40,651 nucleotides of DNA from JBBTWG01 sp038062935 (GTDB lineage Bacteria; Patescibacteriota; Gracilibacteria; UBA1369; UBA12463). How positions within the stretch are numbered: position 1 is the first letter of the stretch; each line of letters starts with the position of its first letter. This document shows, one piece after another, positions 1-6,748 of this stretch. The notes under the pieces were generated by a model. It saw only the letters and a program-made list of their open reading frames with translations, searched no databases and was not told where the DNA came from. The stretch covers positions 1 through 40,651 of the forward strand of contig JBBTWG010000030.1 in assembly GCA_038062935.1 (NCBI GenBank). Reading direction: 5' to 3'. Position numbers and translations under genes: made by a program.

Positions 1-650
1 TCAGACCACAAATTGCCAACTGAAGCAACGTGTCTTATGTTTGGGGTACTTGCCAGTTCTTCGTATAAGCTCAACTGATAAATATTACAATCGGCAGTCG
101 TATTGTTTATTATTGGCATAAAACCGCCGACATGAAAGCTTAATGGATCACTGTTACTAATTCCAAATGACCCATTCCAGCAGGCGAGTGAAGCTTCGCG
201 ATCTGCATCCGAATCTCCTTCTTGATAGTGTGCCCACGAGCTATGTGCTGCAACTTTGTGCCGAAATTTATTAATTTTCCATGCCTTAGTCTTTCTTTTT
301 TCCTTTTCTGATCTTATCAGTAGCCGAATTTCTTCTGGCAATGGATTGAAGGCTTTTTCTAGCTCAGCGAGAGCTTTATTGAGGATCTTTTCAATATTCC
401 AAATATGAATAACATATGAAATGGTTCGTGACGTGTTTCGTAGTCGGAAATTTTCTAGGCCTTCGAAATCTAACGGTTGACCATTACTGTCAAAGAGGGG
501 GTGCTTGCAGTCGTTCAAGAATTCTTCGTAAATCCATTCTGCCATTTTAAAAATTTCGGAGGCTGCGTGAATGGGGTATGATGATGGAACTTCAAGAATT
601 CTTCCTTCTTTGTTTATCTCTACCGGGTCTTCAGAAATGTATTCAAACAT
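1..650 (-). CDS. Hypothetical protein, 3' part beyond the window edge
   Basis: I translated the minus strand from the ATG at 650-648. The frame stays open for 216 codons to the window edge, so the C-terminus is missing. The protein starts MFEYISEDPVEINKEG and is soluble, rich in charged residues and Trp, with no signal peptide or membrane segment. A helical stretch around residues 70-125 (NIEKILNKALAELEKAF, then a KEKRKTK run) is followed by a less charged part. I do not recognise the family. It diverges from the AlbA_2 gene across a 134-bp gap and probably belongs to the same integrated element. The last visible part, with the peptide LASTPNIRH, matches at DNA level a 25-bp segment near 36.1 kb. 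Confidence 0.75.
   Translation of the reverse strand, partial: MFEYISEDPVEINKEGRILEVPSSYPIHAASEIFKMAEWIYEEFLNDCKHPLFDSNGQPLDFEGLENFRLRNTSRTISYVIHIWNIEKILNKALAELEKAFNPLPEEIRLLIRSEKEKRKTKAWKINKFRHKVAAHSSWAHYQEGDSDADREASLACWNGSFGISNSDPLSFHVGGFMPIINNTTADCNIYQLSLYEELASTPNIRHVASVGNLWS
31..55. repeat. 25-bp segment repeated at 36075-36099
   Basis: The segment begins TGTCTTATGTTT and ends GGGTACTTGCCA. It matches 36075-36099 at 24 of 25 positions, in the same orientation, 36 kb away. Here it lies inside the truncated leftward coding region and encodes ASTPNIRH on the minus strand. At the other site it is intergenic but, read in the same frame, would encode ASTQNIRH. Confidence 0.75.
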
Positions 651-784
651 TGTAATGGGTGGTAATACCTAAAGAATTTTAGTATGGCGAGTTTGATCTG
701 GAATTCCATGTACTACAAGTATGCTTTTCTCTTAGAACGGAGCATGATAGGGTCTACTATATTTACTGTTTTAAGGAAATCAAA

Positions 785-1741
785 ATGGAAAATGCTCAAA
801 TTTTTTACGAAAATTTATTGAAGAATGGCCAGAGTGAAATAGATCGTCTTATTACTGAAAATGCTCATGAGCATTATTTCTTGGATTTTAAGGTAAAATC
901 AGATGATAGGGTTGAACCTGCTGATGATATTGATAAGAAGAATCTTGCAAAGGCCTTATCTGGATTTGCAAATTCTCAAGGAGGCCTATTGATTTGGGGC
1001 GTAGAGAAGAAAGATGGGAAGCCTATGAGATATAAACTTGTAAAGTCTCCTCATGCATTTATTGAATCGTTAAATAGGGCTGTTTCTCAGGTTGTGACCC
1101 CTTTCGTTGATGCAGCTGATAGCAAATTGGTATTTCAGAACAGTGATAGCGAAGGTGTTGTGGTCACATATATACCTCGGAGCGAGAAAACACCCCATAG
1201 ATCCCTTAAAGATAGATCATATTATATGAGGTCCGGGGACTCATTTTTATCGATGGAACATAGTCAGCTAGAAGATATGTTTGGTAGAAGGAATAGACCC
1301 AAATTGCATGTTATTGTTAAGGCGCATATGTATAGCGAATCTCGACCTGCTGCTACGTATTCACTTGATATAACACTAAAAAATGAAGGAAGGGCAATTA
1401 GTCAGCATTTTGGTTTTGATTTAGAGTTTCCAGCTAAAGTTTTGGATTATTCTGCTCCGTGGCATGATAGGCCAAGTTTTGTTGATCGATCGTCGGAGCT
1501 AGGCCCTATTCGATATAGAAACCATCATGATATGGAGAAAACCCCTATATATCCAGGCGAGACAATAAAGATCGCAACTAATAATTATCGCTTATCGTAT
1601 ATACATTTTCAGCTTACGAAGAATCAGTTTGAAGCCTGGAAAGATACTATCTTGCATTATAGCGTATATAGCGAAAATATGATGACACAGTCAGGCGAGA
1701 TGAGGTTTGGAGACTTGTTCTCTACTCCACCAACTTATTAG
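785..1741 (+). CDS. AlbA_2 / Schlafen-type putative DNA- or RNA-binding protein
   Basis: 318 aa. The N-terminal half carries the AlbA_2 (Schlafen AlbA) signature: an acidic/basic strand ending LDFK (residues 33-36), then GFANSQGGLLIWGV at about 60-73, the family's hallmark AFAN..GG..iGV motif. Further conserved-looking strands reach about residue 155 (YYMRSGDSFLSM). The C-terminal half (about 170-318) looks like an all-beta domain and I do not recognise it. Family members occur as stand-alone or fused nucleic-acid binding modules, often in mobile or defence regions; the role here is unknown. The ATG is preceded by AAGGAAATCAAA, one of the few Shine-Dalgarno-like leaders in the window. Arginine codons are largely AGA/AGG, unlike the housekeeping genes further right. 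Confidence 0.8.
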   Translation: MENAQIFYENLLKNGQSEIDRLITENAHEHYFLDFKVKSDDRVEPADDIDKKNLAKALSGFANSQGGLLIWGVEKKDGKPMRYKLVKSPHAFIESLNRAVSQVVTPFVDAADSKLVFQNSDSEGVVVTYIPRSEKTPHRSLKDRSYYMRSGDSFLSMEHSQLEDMFGRRNRPKLHVIVKAHMYSESRPAATYSLDITLKNEGRAISQHFGFDLEFPAKVLDYSAPWHDRPSFVDRSSELGPIRYRNHHDMEKTPIYPGETIKIATNNYRLSYIHFQLTKNQFEAWKDTILHYSVYSENMMTQSGEMRFGDLFSTPPTY

Positions 1742-1861
1742 AAATAAGCTATGGACGATTCTGAACAAGAGGAGGTTTTTGAGCAATCATAACCTTCTTT
1801 TATGTTTGAGTTGTAGGAACTTCCAAATGATTAAGCTCCTGAAAATTTATTCCAGACTTCT

Positions 1862-2644
1862 TCAGGAACGTATTTGAGTGCTGCTATGAATAACCTTTGG
1901 AGTTCTTCCTTCTCTTCTTTTTCCATGATCTGGATTGATTATGTTACCAGCTGAAATACATTTCAACAAAATACGCGTCTGGTATTCTTCAAGAGTGTCT
2001 TCTACTTCGGAAGTTGGATACTCTCCCTCATTGTCTTTCCATGATTTATCATTTTGTTCTTGATAGCCCAACAATGTAAGCAAGGCATCTCCCTCAACAA
2101 CAGCTTTGGAAAGACATGTTTTATAGTAGGGGGATGTTGCTACAGGATTCAGATTTTCTTTTTCGATATCTGAGCAATTATAAAATCCTTTGATTCTTGT
2201 ATTATAGTATTTCCCAAAAGAGTCGGCTTCCTCAAATTCTTTCCATGCTGATGTAGGGATGCCGCAGTATTCATAATTGTTTTTATTGAGTTTTATAATC
2301 ATGTGACCATTGCTTGAGTCATACCATGCTCCATTCACAAACGAACTCTTGGATGTATCGAGATATTCAAAATTTGAAAAATTTACTGAATCCTTCCGAT
2401 ATTTTACGTTTACAGATTTGCTCTTTTGAATAAGGAAAAATCCACTTATTATACAAAATATAGTCGTAGCGATAATGGCTATTCGTATTATCTTTTTTTT
2501 ATTCATAATCATGCTATTTTCTTTTATTTCCATCTCAACTTCTGCTCTTTCTTCTGGTGATAGATTCTCTTTTGCCTCTCTGAGCGCCTCGATAAACATC
2601 TGCTGTAATTTCTTTTTTTCCTCTGGATTTAAGATTGGCGTCAT
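1862..2644 (-). CDS. Membrane-anchored KTSC-domain protein
   Basis: 260 aa. A charged N-terminus (about residues 1-50, rich in Glu and Lys) precedes one membrane segment at about 52-72 (IIRIAIIATTIFCIISGFFLI). A KTSC-like domain follows at about 95-160: SSFVNGAWYDSSNGHMIIKL, then YEYCGIPTSAWKEFEEADSFGKYYNTRIKGFY. This matches the KTSC pattern of a short beta sheet with a Y.Y..VP segment and an A.S.G.Y.N..I...Y end. KTSC domains are small, of unknown biochemical role, and common in phage and mobile-element proteins. The remaining Cys-containing C-terminus is unrecognised. It is the last gene of a leftward three-gene set, 3 bp after the 72-aa gene. Confidence 0.75.
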   Translation of the reverse strand: MTPILNPEEKKKLQQMFIEALREAKENLSPEERAEVEMEIKENSMIMNKKKIIRIAIIATTIFCIISGFFLIQKSKSVNVKYRKDSVNFSNFEYLDTSKSSFVNGAWYDSSNGHMIIKLNKNNYEYCGIPTSAWKEFEEADSFGKYYNTRIKGFYNCSDIEKENLNPVATSPYYKTCLSKAVVEGDALLTLLGYQEQNDKSWKDNEGEYPTSEVEDTLEEYQTRILLKCISAGNIINPDHGKRREGRTPKVIHSSTQIRS

Positions 2645-2647
2645 AAT

Positions 2648-2866
2648 TTACTGTTTTTTGGAACCTTTTTTCCCGGTATATGGATTGTAATTTCCCTTTG
2701 AGGAATAGTTATCATACTTTTTTGAATTGGATGATGAGCGGTAGTGCGGTTGAATATATGTACCTTTCTTTGTAGTATAACCCTTTACGCGTGTGGCGGC
2801 ATATGCTGGAAGAGTGCTGGTAATGAGAGCTAAAGAAATAAGAATAGAAACGATCATTTTTCTCAT
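2648..2866 (-). CDS. Small secreted basic protein
   Basis: 72 aa. A clear signal peptide (MRKMIVSILISLALITSTLPAYA, cleavage after the AYA motif at about residue 23) is followed by a short mature part rich in Tyr, Lys, Ser and Gly. The mature start VKGYTTKKGTYIQPHYRSSS is a pattern I know from many small exported bacterial proteins of unknown function (consensus near V.GY.RKDGTYV.PH.RS). It sits between the 181-aa and KTSC genes with gaps of 18 and 3 bp, so the three are probably co-transcribed. No function is assigned. Confidence 0.8.
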   Translation of the reverse strand: MRKMIVSILISLALITSTLPAYAATRVKGYTTKKGTYIQPHYRSSSNSKKYDNYSSKGNYNPYTGKKGSKKQ

Positions 2867-2884
2867 ATGAGAGATGTTAAAAAA

Positions 2885-3430
2885 TTATATGGATTCGAGA
2901 CATTGTTGGTAGCTGTATTGTTGTGAACGCTTAGTTATCTCTTCAAGCATATTTGTCCGCTGTTTTTCATATGCATCAATGTTTTGTTTTATGCTATTGA
3001 TTGGTATTTGACATAGCTCTCTACCTTGATCGTCTGTCTGTAATTTTATACATTCAAAAGTCATATTAAGCGCATCCTTCAAATCATTTTTCAATTTGTT
3101 TATTTGTGCCTGAAAATGAAAACCCTCTTCAATACTGGTTAGAGTTGTTTCAATATCTGGAAGACCTTCAATTAGTTTTATTTTGCATTTTTCTATTTCT
3201 AGATTTGTATCTTTAAATATCTTTGGCGCAATATATGGCTGACTATTTTTTTTGGTTGGTTTTGGTAACGGAGTTTCTGTTTTTTTCTTTTCGATTACAG
3301 CAGGTGCAGATTTCTGTATTTCTATCTTCGCCTGTTCATTTTTTGGTAGAAAAATTGAGTAATAATATGCCGAAGACGTGCTTGCAATCAAAATTCCACT
3401 CACTAGTGCTATTCGTAGATATTTATCCAT
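2885..3430 (-). CDS. Hypothetical membrane-anchored or exported protein
   Basis: 181 aa. The N-terminus MDKYLRIALVSGILIASTSSAYYYSIF is a signal peptide or signal anchor. A Pro/Lys-rich linker (residues about 40-70, with KKKTETPLPKPTKK) follows, then a largely helical C-terminal domain with four scattered Cys. I recognise no family. It is the first gene of the leftward set with the 72-aa and KTSC genes, and it diverges from the XRE regulator across a 113-bp gap, so that regulator may control it. An exported domain behind a Pro/Lys linker suggests action at the cell envelope, which is inference. Confidence 0.7.
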   Translation of the reverse strand: MDKYLRIALVSGILIASTSSAYYYSIFLPKNEQAKIEIQKSAPAVIEKKKTETPLPKPTKKNSQPYIAPKIFKDTNLEIEKCKIKLIEGLPDIETTLTSIEEGFHFQAQINKLKNDLKDALNMTFECIKLQTDDQGRELCQIPINSIKQNIDAYEKQRTNMLEEITKRSQQYSYQQCLESI

Positions 3431-3543
3431 TCCTGAGAAGTGTAAATGATGTCTATAAGTATCTTATTAAGACTACGTTAACACATGAAATGTGATACGC
3501 ATAGTCCGTCGCCTTATAATCATCAGAATTCTATGCTCAAGTC

Positions 3544-3765
3544 GTGAATAAAAGTAACGACATACTCAAGAAATTTGGCAGAAGAATTAAGGCACTCCGG
3601 CAGCAGAAGGGGATTACCTCTCAGATGAGTTTAGCTTTAAAAGCAGGCTTAGATAGAACGTATGTAGGAGGGATAGAAAGAGGTGAAAGGAATGTTGCTC
3701 TTAGAAATCTTGAAAAGTTAGCGAAGGCATTCGGAGTTAGCATTGAAGAACTGTTCAAATTTTGA
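3544..3765 (+). CDS. XRE-family helix-turn-helix transcriptional regulator
   Basis: 73 aa with a GTG start (no in-frame ATG fits the domain). Nearly the whole protein is one HTH_3 domain: FGRRIKALRQQKGITSQMSLALKAGLDRTYVGGIERGERNVALRNLEKLAKAFGVSIEELF. The recognition-helix segment (LDRTYVGGIERGERN) and the ending L.KLAKAFGVS..ELF are typical of Cro/C1-type repressors and of restriction-modification controller proteins. It faces away from the leftward three-gene set and is followed after 23 bp by the terminase small subunit gene. A role in controlling the element is likely by position. Confidence 0.85.
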   Translation: MNKSNDILKKFGRRIKALRQQKGITSQMSLALKAGLDRTYVGGIERGERNVALRNLEKLAKAFGVSIEELFKF

Positions 3766-3788
3766 TCCAGAGGTCGTACAATGGATTT

Positions 3789-4175
3789 ATGTCCAAGAGA
3801 CTTACGATTAAGCAACGGAAATTTACCCAAGAATATCTGCGTTCTGGCAATGGAACAGGGGCTGTTTTAAAAACATACAATACAAAAAGTTCTGTAGTTG
3901 CAGCTTCAATTGCTCATGAGAACCTCAGAAAACCTCAGATTAAAGATCTTATTGATGAGCACGCTCTGGATGCTGCAAAGAGAATGGGTGAGCTTATTAG
4001 ACAAGATAAAAGTCTTAGCGTCGCATTCCAAGCTTCTAAGGATACACTTGATCGTGCTGGATATAAGTCGTCAACGGTACATCGAGATGACTCTAAAATT
4101 AGACAAATGACTGATCAGGAACTGGAAGAGGAAATAGCAAGTACTTTTACTCATATCTTGGCAAAAATTGGATGA
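3789..4175 (+). CDS. Phage terminase small subunit (Terminase_2 type)
   Basis: 128 aa from the ATG at 3789. A TTG nine codons upstream could extend it, but that would overlap the regulator's stop codon, and MSKRLTIKQRKFTQEYL is the usual family start. The N-terminal helix-turn-helix (LTIKQRKFTQEYLRSGNGT, then A.IAHENLRKPQIKDLI) is characteristic of Terminase_2, the DNA-recognition subunit of phage packaging enzymes. The C-terminal helix (QMTDQELEEEIASTF) also fits, as this part often contacts the oligomer or the large subunit. No large subunit, portal or capsid gene lies in view, so this is either an isolated relic or part of an element extending left of the window. Confidence 0.75.
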   Translation: MSKRLTIKQRKFTQEYLRSGNGTGAVLKTYNTKSSVVAASIAHENLRKPQIKDLIDEHALDAAKRMGELIRQDKSLSVAFQASKDTLDRAGYKSSTVHRDDSKIRQMTDQELEEEIASTFTHILAKIG

Positions 4176-4200
4176 GAGTTTTTGAATGTTCGAAAAAATT

Positions 4201-4220
4201 GACTCAGATTGACTCAGATG
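4201..4220 (+). repeat. Tandem duplication carrying a promoter -35 box
   Basis: The 10-bp unit TTGACTCAGA occurs twice in direct succession, at 4199-4208 and 4209-4218. The second copy supplies the -35 box of the promoter listed next. Confidence 0.6.
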
Positions 4221-4237
4221 TCGGTTTTTGGCATACT
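4209..4237 (+). promoter_or_regulatory. Sigma-70-type promoter
   Basis: -35 TTGACT at 4209-4214, a 17-bp spacer, and -10 CATACT at 4232-4237. It lies about 160 bp before the small gene at 4398 and would give it and the recombinase gene a long leader. The 220-bp gap 4176-4397 shows no other gene. Confidence 0.5.
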
Positions 4238-4397
4238 TTGTATGATTTCTTGCAGATAGAGTAAGTTTCGCAAGAGCCTCTGTTCAATTCTACGCGTATG
4301 GGGCACGCAGCTCCAGATTGAAGAGGAAGTCTTCACTGGTTATATCCCGCTACTGATTACCGTTACTGACCTGCTACAGTAATTTAATCAGTTTTTT

Positions 4398-4616
4398 GTG
4401 GAGGCTCTAAAAAGGTTCAAAAAAATCAGTGGCAGAAGATTAGCGTCTGATGGAAGCGATATTCTTTGTGCTTCCCTTGAACCCTACAAAAGTAATGGTG
4501 ATTTTTTGAGCGATCTTGCTTCTGCTCTTGAGTCTGATTATGGCTTACAGCTATCAAACTCTGAACTTCGTAAGGCAGGTGAAAATATAGATTCTGTTCT
4601 TGGTTCTTTTCTTTGA
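4398..4616 (+). CDS. Small hypothetical protein upstream of the recombinase
   Basis: 72 aa from a GTG. The sequence MEALKRFKKISGRRLASDGSDILCASLEPYKSNGDFLSDLASALESDYGLQLSNSELRKAGENIDSVLGSF is helical and acidic in its second half, with plausible codon use, but I recognise no family. It ends 37 bp before the recombinase ATG in the same direction, so the two are probably co-transcribed. A role as recombination directionality factor is possible by position only. It could also be a spurious frame. Confidence 0.4.
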   Translation: MEALKRFKKISGRRLASDGSDILCASLEPYKSNGDFLSDLASALESDYGLQLSNSELRKAGENIDSVLGSFL

Positions 4617-4653
4617 TTTTTGCTATCATGAATTTAAATTTTCACCTGAACTT

Positions 4654-6489
4654 ATGGCTTTTCGAACTGTTATATATCTTCGTAAATCGTCAAAAGATAG
4701 AGAAGAGAAGCAGATTCATTCTATCGAGAGACAAAGAAAAGATATTGAGGAATATCTTGAGAAGCGTGCAAAAATAGAAGATGTTTTGAAGTCCGATTCT
4801 GATAATGATCTTTTTTATGAGGATGCCTCTGCGAAGTACGAAGGGAGGGTAGAGTTTAATCGTATGATTCAGGAGATAAAAAGAAATAAATATGATGTCT
4901 TGCTCTGTACTGATCTATCGCGTCTTTCTCGAAATGCCATTGATAATGGCATACTCGTTCAGCTCTTGGAGAAGGGGTATTTACAGGAGGTTCGTACTTT
5001 AGATAAGATTTTTACAACTTCACCCACTGACAAATTTACATTATCTCTCTTTTTGGCTGTTTCGAAGTACGAGAATGACCAGAGGGCTTTAAATACTGTC
5101 TCTGGTATGAGTAATATGCGTGCTCAGGGTGCTACTACCTTCAAGGCTCCTATGGGCTACATTAACTGTGGCGAAGAGAAGGGGAATAAATGGGTAGAAC
5201 AAGATGGCGAAAATTTTATCAAGATAAAGAGGTTATGGGCACTTTTTTTGAGTGATTCTTGGACAGTTAAGGCTCTTACTGAGGAGGCTCGTAATGTAGG
5301 AGTTACTGTTTTAGGCATTAAGGGGAGGAGATCATCTCCTGTTGAGAGTACTCTTCGTAGCATGTTTTTAAATCGCTATTACACTGGTTTTATCAAAAAT
5401 ACTGATAAAAGTGGTAATGAGACTTGGATTCAAGGACGTCATGATTCTATGGTTACGGAGGAGGAATTTCAGCAGGTGCAGCTCATTCTTCAAAAGAATG
5501 GTTACAAACATGTGAAAATGGATCGCGCTCCAGATCTTCCAGGTATTATAAAGGCTATTGCTGTCAGTGGAATCTATAAGATCAAAGATGATAATGGGAA
5601 ATTGAAGCCTGCTTCAATGATTTATGAAAAGAAGGTGCGTTATACCTGTGCCAATTGTTCTGATCGATACACTTCTAATCAGCCTAAGCCCTGTCCTGAA
5701 TGCGAAACTCCCATTAGTAAAGATACTCGAACATATGTTGATGAGCGCATGTCTCATTTTACTCAAGATCACAAGAAAAAGAACTCCATTATATTTGCTC
5801 TTGTTGAGAAATCTTTGAAGAAGGAGTTTGGGAAACTTGTTATTACAGAGGCTTTATTCAATGTTTTGAGGAGAAAGCTTTATACCATGTGGCTTGAGAA
5901 GCATAAGCTTGTTTCGATAAAGCGAAAGGATTTGAAAGTCCATATTGAGAAACTTGAAGAAGAGCGAGATGAACTTTATCGGAAGAAGTTTTTGGAGGTG
6001 AAAGATTCTGAGAAACTTATGTTTGCCACGGAGCGTGTTGAAAAAGAAATTGTGAATTATGAGCAGCAGTTAGCTGATTTAAAAGAGAGGCATGAAGAAG
6101 AATTTGAAATTGCTTGGCAAAAAATGCAGGTTTTGAGGGATGCCAAGGAGCTTTTGAGTCCAAAAATTGACTTCGAACCAAAAAAGAGGCTTATTCTATC
6201 TCTTGTTTCGAACCTTGTTTTTTACAAGGGAAAAATTGAGGTTGAATGGAAAGAACCCTTTGCTAGACTGGTAAAATCTGGTGTCGTCAAAAATATGACG
6301 TGTGCCATTTCTGGTGATTCTTTGAGTATAAAATCAACTGGCTCCCGGGGTCGGTTTCGAACCGACGACCCTCTCGTTACACTTGTCCTAAGATTTCTCA
6401 AAGGGGTGGACTATATCATCATCCCATTGGGATGCAGGGCGCTTCCGTCCCACTTTCGTGGGAAGTACTCCATAAAGGATAGTCTCTGA
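4654..6489 (+). CDS. Large serine recombinase (element integrase)
   Basis: 611 aa from the ATG at 4654; an upstream in-frame TTG at 4600 would add residues that match nothing. The N-terminal resolvase domain has YLRKSS with the likely nucleophile Ser12 (Y-x-R-x-S pattern), plus DVLLCTDLSRLSRN. A recombinase domain follows (about 165-265), then a zinc ribbon with CANC and CPEC Cys pairs near residues 330-350, then a long coiled coil (about 430-510). Such enzymes integrate phages and mobile elements by serine-linked strand exchange. The final 50 or so codons (from about 6339) are antisense to tRNA-Asn exon 2 and part of its intron, and read GSRGRFRTDDP, a typical tRNA-derived tail. The ancestral end of the protein is therefore probably upstream of 6339, and integration seems to have fused the frame to the tRNA. 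Confidence 0.9.
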   Translation: MAFRTVIYLRKSSKDREEKQIHSIERQRKDIEEYLEKRAKIEDVLKSDSDNDLFYEDASAKYEGRVEFNRMIQEIKRNKYDVLLCTDLSRLSRNAIDNGILVQLLEKGYLQEVRTLDKIFTTSPTDKFTLSLFLAVSKYENDQRALNTVSGMSNMRAQGATTFKAPMGYINCGEEKGNKWVEQDGENFIKIKRLWALFLSDSWTVKALTEEARNVGVTVLGIKGRRSSPVESTLRSMFLNRYYTGFIKNTDKSGNETWIQGRHDSMVTEEEFQQVQLILQKNGYKHVKMDRAPDLPGIIKAIAVSGIYKIKDDNGKLKPASMIYEKKVRYTCANCSDRYTSNQPKPCPECETPISKDTRTYVDERMSHFTQDHKKKNSIIFALVEKSLKKEFGKLVITEALFNVLRRKLYTMWLEKHKLVSIKRKDLKVHIEKLEEERDELYRKKFLEVKDSEKLMFATERVEKEIVNYEQQLADLKERHEEEFEIAWQKMQVLRDAKELLSPKIDFEPKKRLILSLVSNLVFYKGKIEVEWKEPFARLVKSGVVKNMTCAISGDSLSIKSTGSRGRFRTDDPLVTLVLRFLKGVDYIIIPLGCRALPSHFRGKYSIKDSL

Positions 6490-6638
6490 ACCTTCCCCGC
6501 CTTGGCGGGGCTTGGCTGCGGATTGCCTTAGCTTTCGCTTTAGGTTTCCCGCAATTCACCCTGTTTTTCCAGTGTCATTACTGACAAAGGCTGCAATCTA
6601 ATTTACAGCGAGATGCTCTGCCCCTGAGCTACCCGGGA
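6339..6638 (-). tRNA. tRNA-Asn(GUU), split by a group I intron
   Basis: Exon 1 is 6605-6638 and exon 2 is 6339-6379 on the minus strand; 6380-6604 is intron. The joined 75-nt tRNA folds perfectly. The acceptor is TCCCGGG with CCCGGGA. The D arm is GCTC/GAGC and the anticodon stem TCTCG/CGAGA, with loop CTGTTAA giving anticodon GTT. The variable loop has 5 nt, and the T arm is GTCGG-TTCGAAA-CCGAC. Discriminator G73 is followed by an encoded CCA (6339-6341). The TCC start, CTGTTAA loop and GGAGCCA end match bacterial tRNA-Asn. Reading exon 1 alone would suggest Tyr (GTA), but the required splice gives Asn. Exon 2 also forms the end of the recombinase-bearing element. Confidence 0.92.
6380..6604 (-). 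ncRNA. Group I intron (tRNA-Leu-intron-like, IC3 type) in tRNA-Asn
   Basis: 225 nt, spliced after U35. The exon end GCUGU pairs with intron GCAGC at 6590-6594, leaving the required U-G wobble at the 5' site. The last intron base is G (the omega G, 6380). The core follows the cyanobacterial tRNA-Leu intron pattern: GGGAAACCTAAA, then AAGGCAATCC, GAGCC-like GCAGCCAAGCC, TTCAGAGACTA, and a late ATATAGTCC that forms P7 with GACTAT. Hairpins include CCCCGCC-AA-GGCGGGG (P6 region), CCCAC-GAAA-GTGGG (P8, GNRA loop) and CATCCC-AAT-GGGATG (P9 region). No homing endonuclease is encoded. Subgroup and in vivo self-splicing are inferred. Confidence 0.92.
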
Positions 6639-6748
6639 ACGTGTTGGCAATGAACAAGATGCCTTTGCAATAGAGGTCTTTTGCGCAAGGCGAACCAAAC
6701 TATAGCGAACTCTTCGTGTGATTTCAATTCAAAAGTTTTTTGCTGTTT

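Noticed and set aside
6605..6638. tRNA-Tyr reading of exon 1 (anticodon GTA)
   Set aside because: It requires no intron or the wrong junction. The group I splice rules (exon U, intron G) give anticodon GTT, and the acceptor and discriminator fit Asn. Bacterial tRNA-Tyr would also have a long variable arm.
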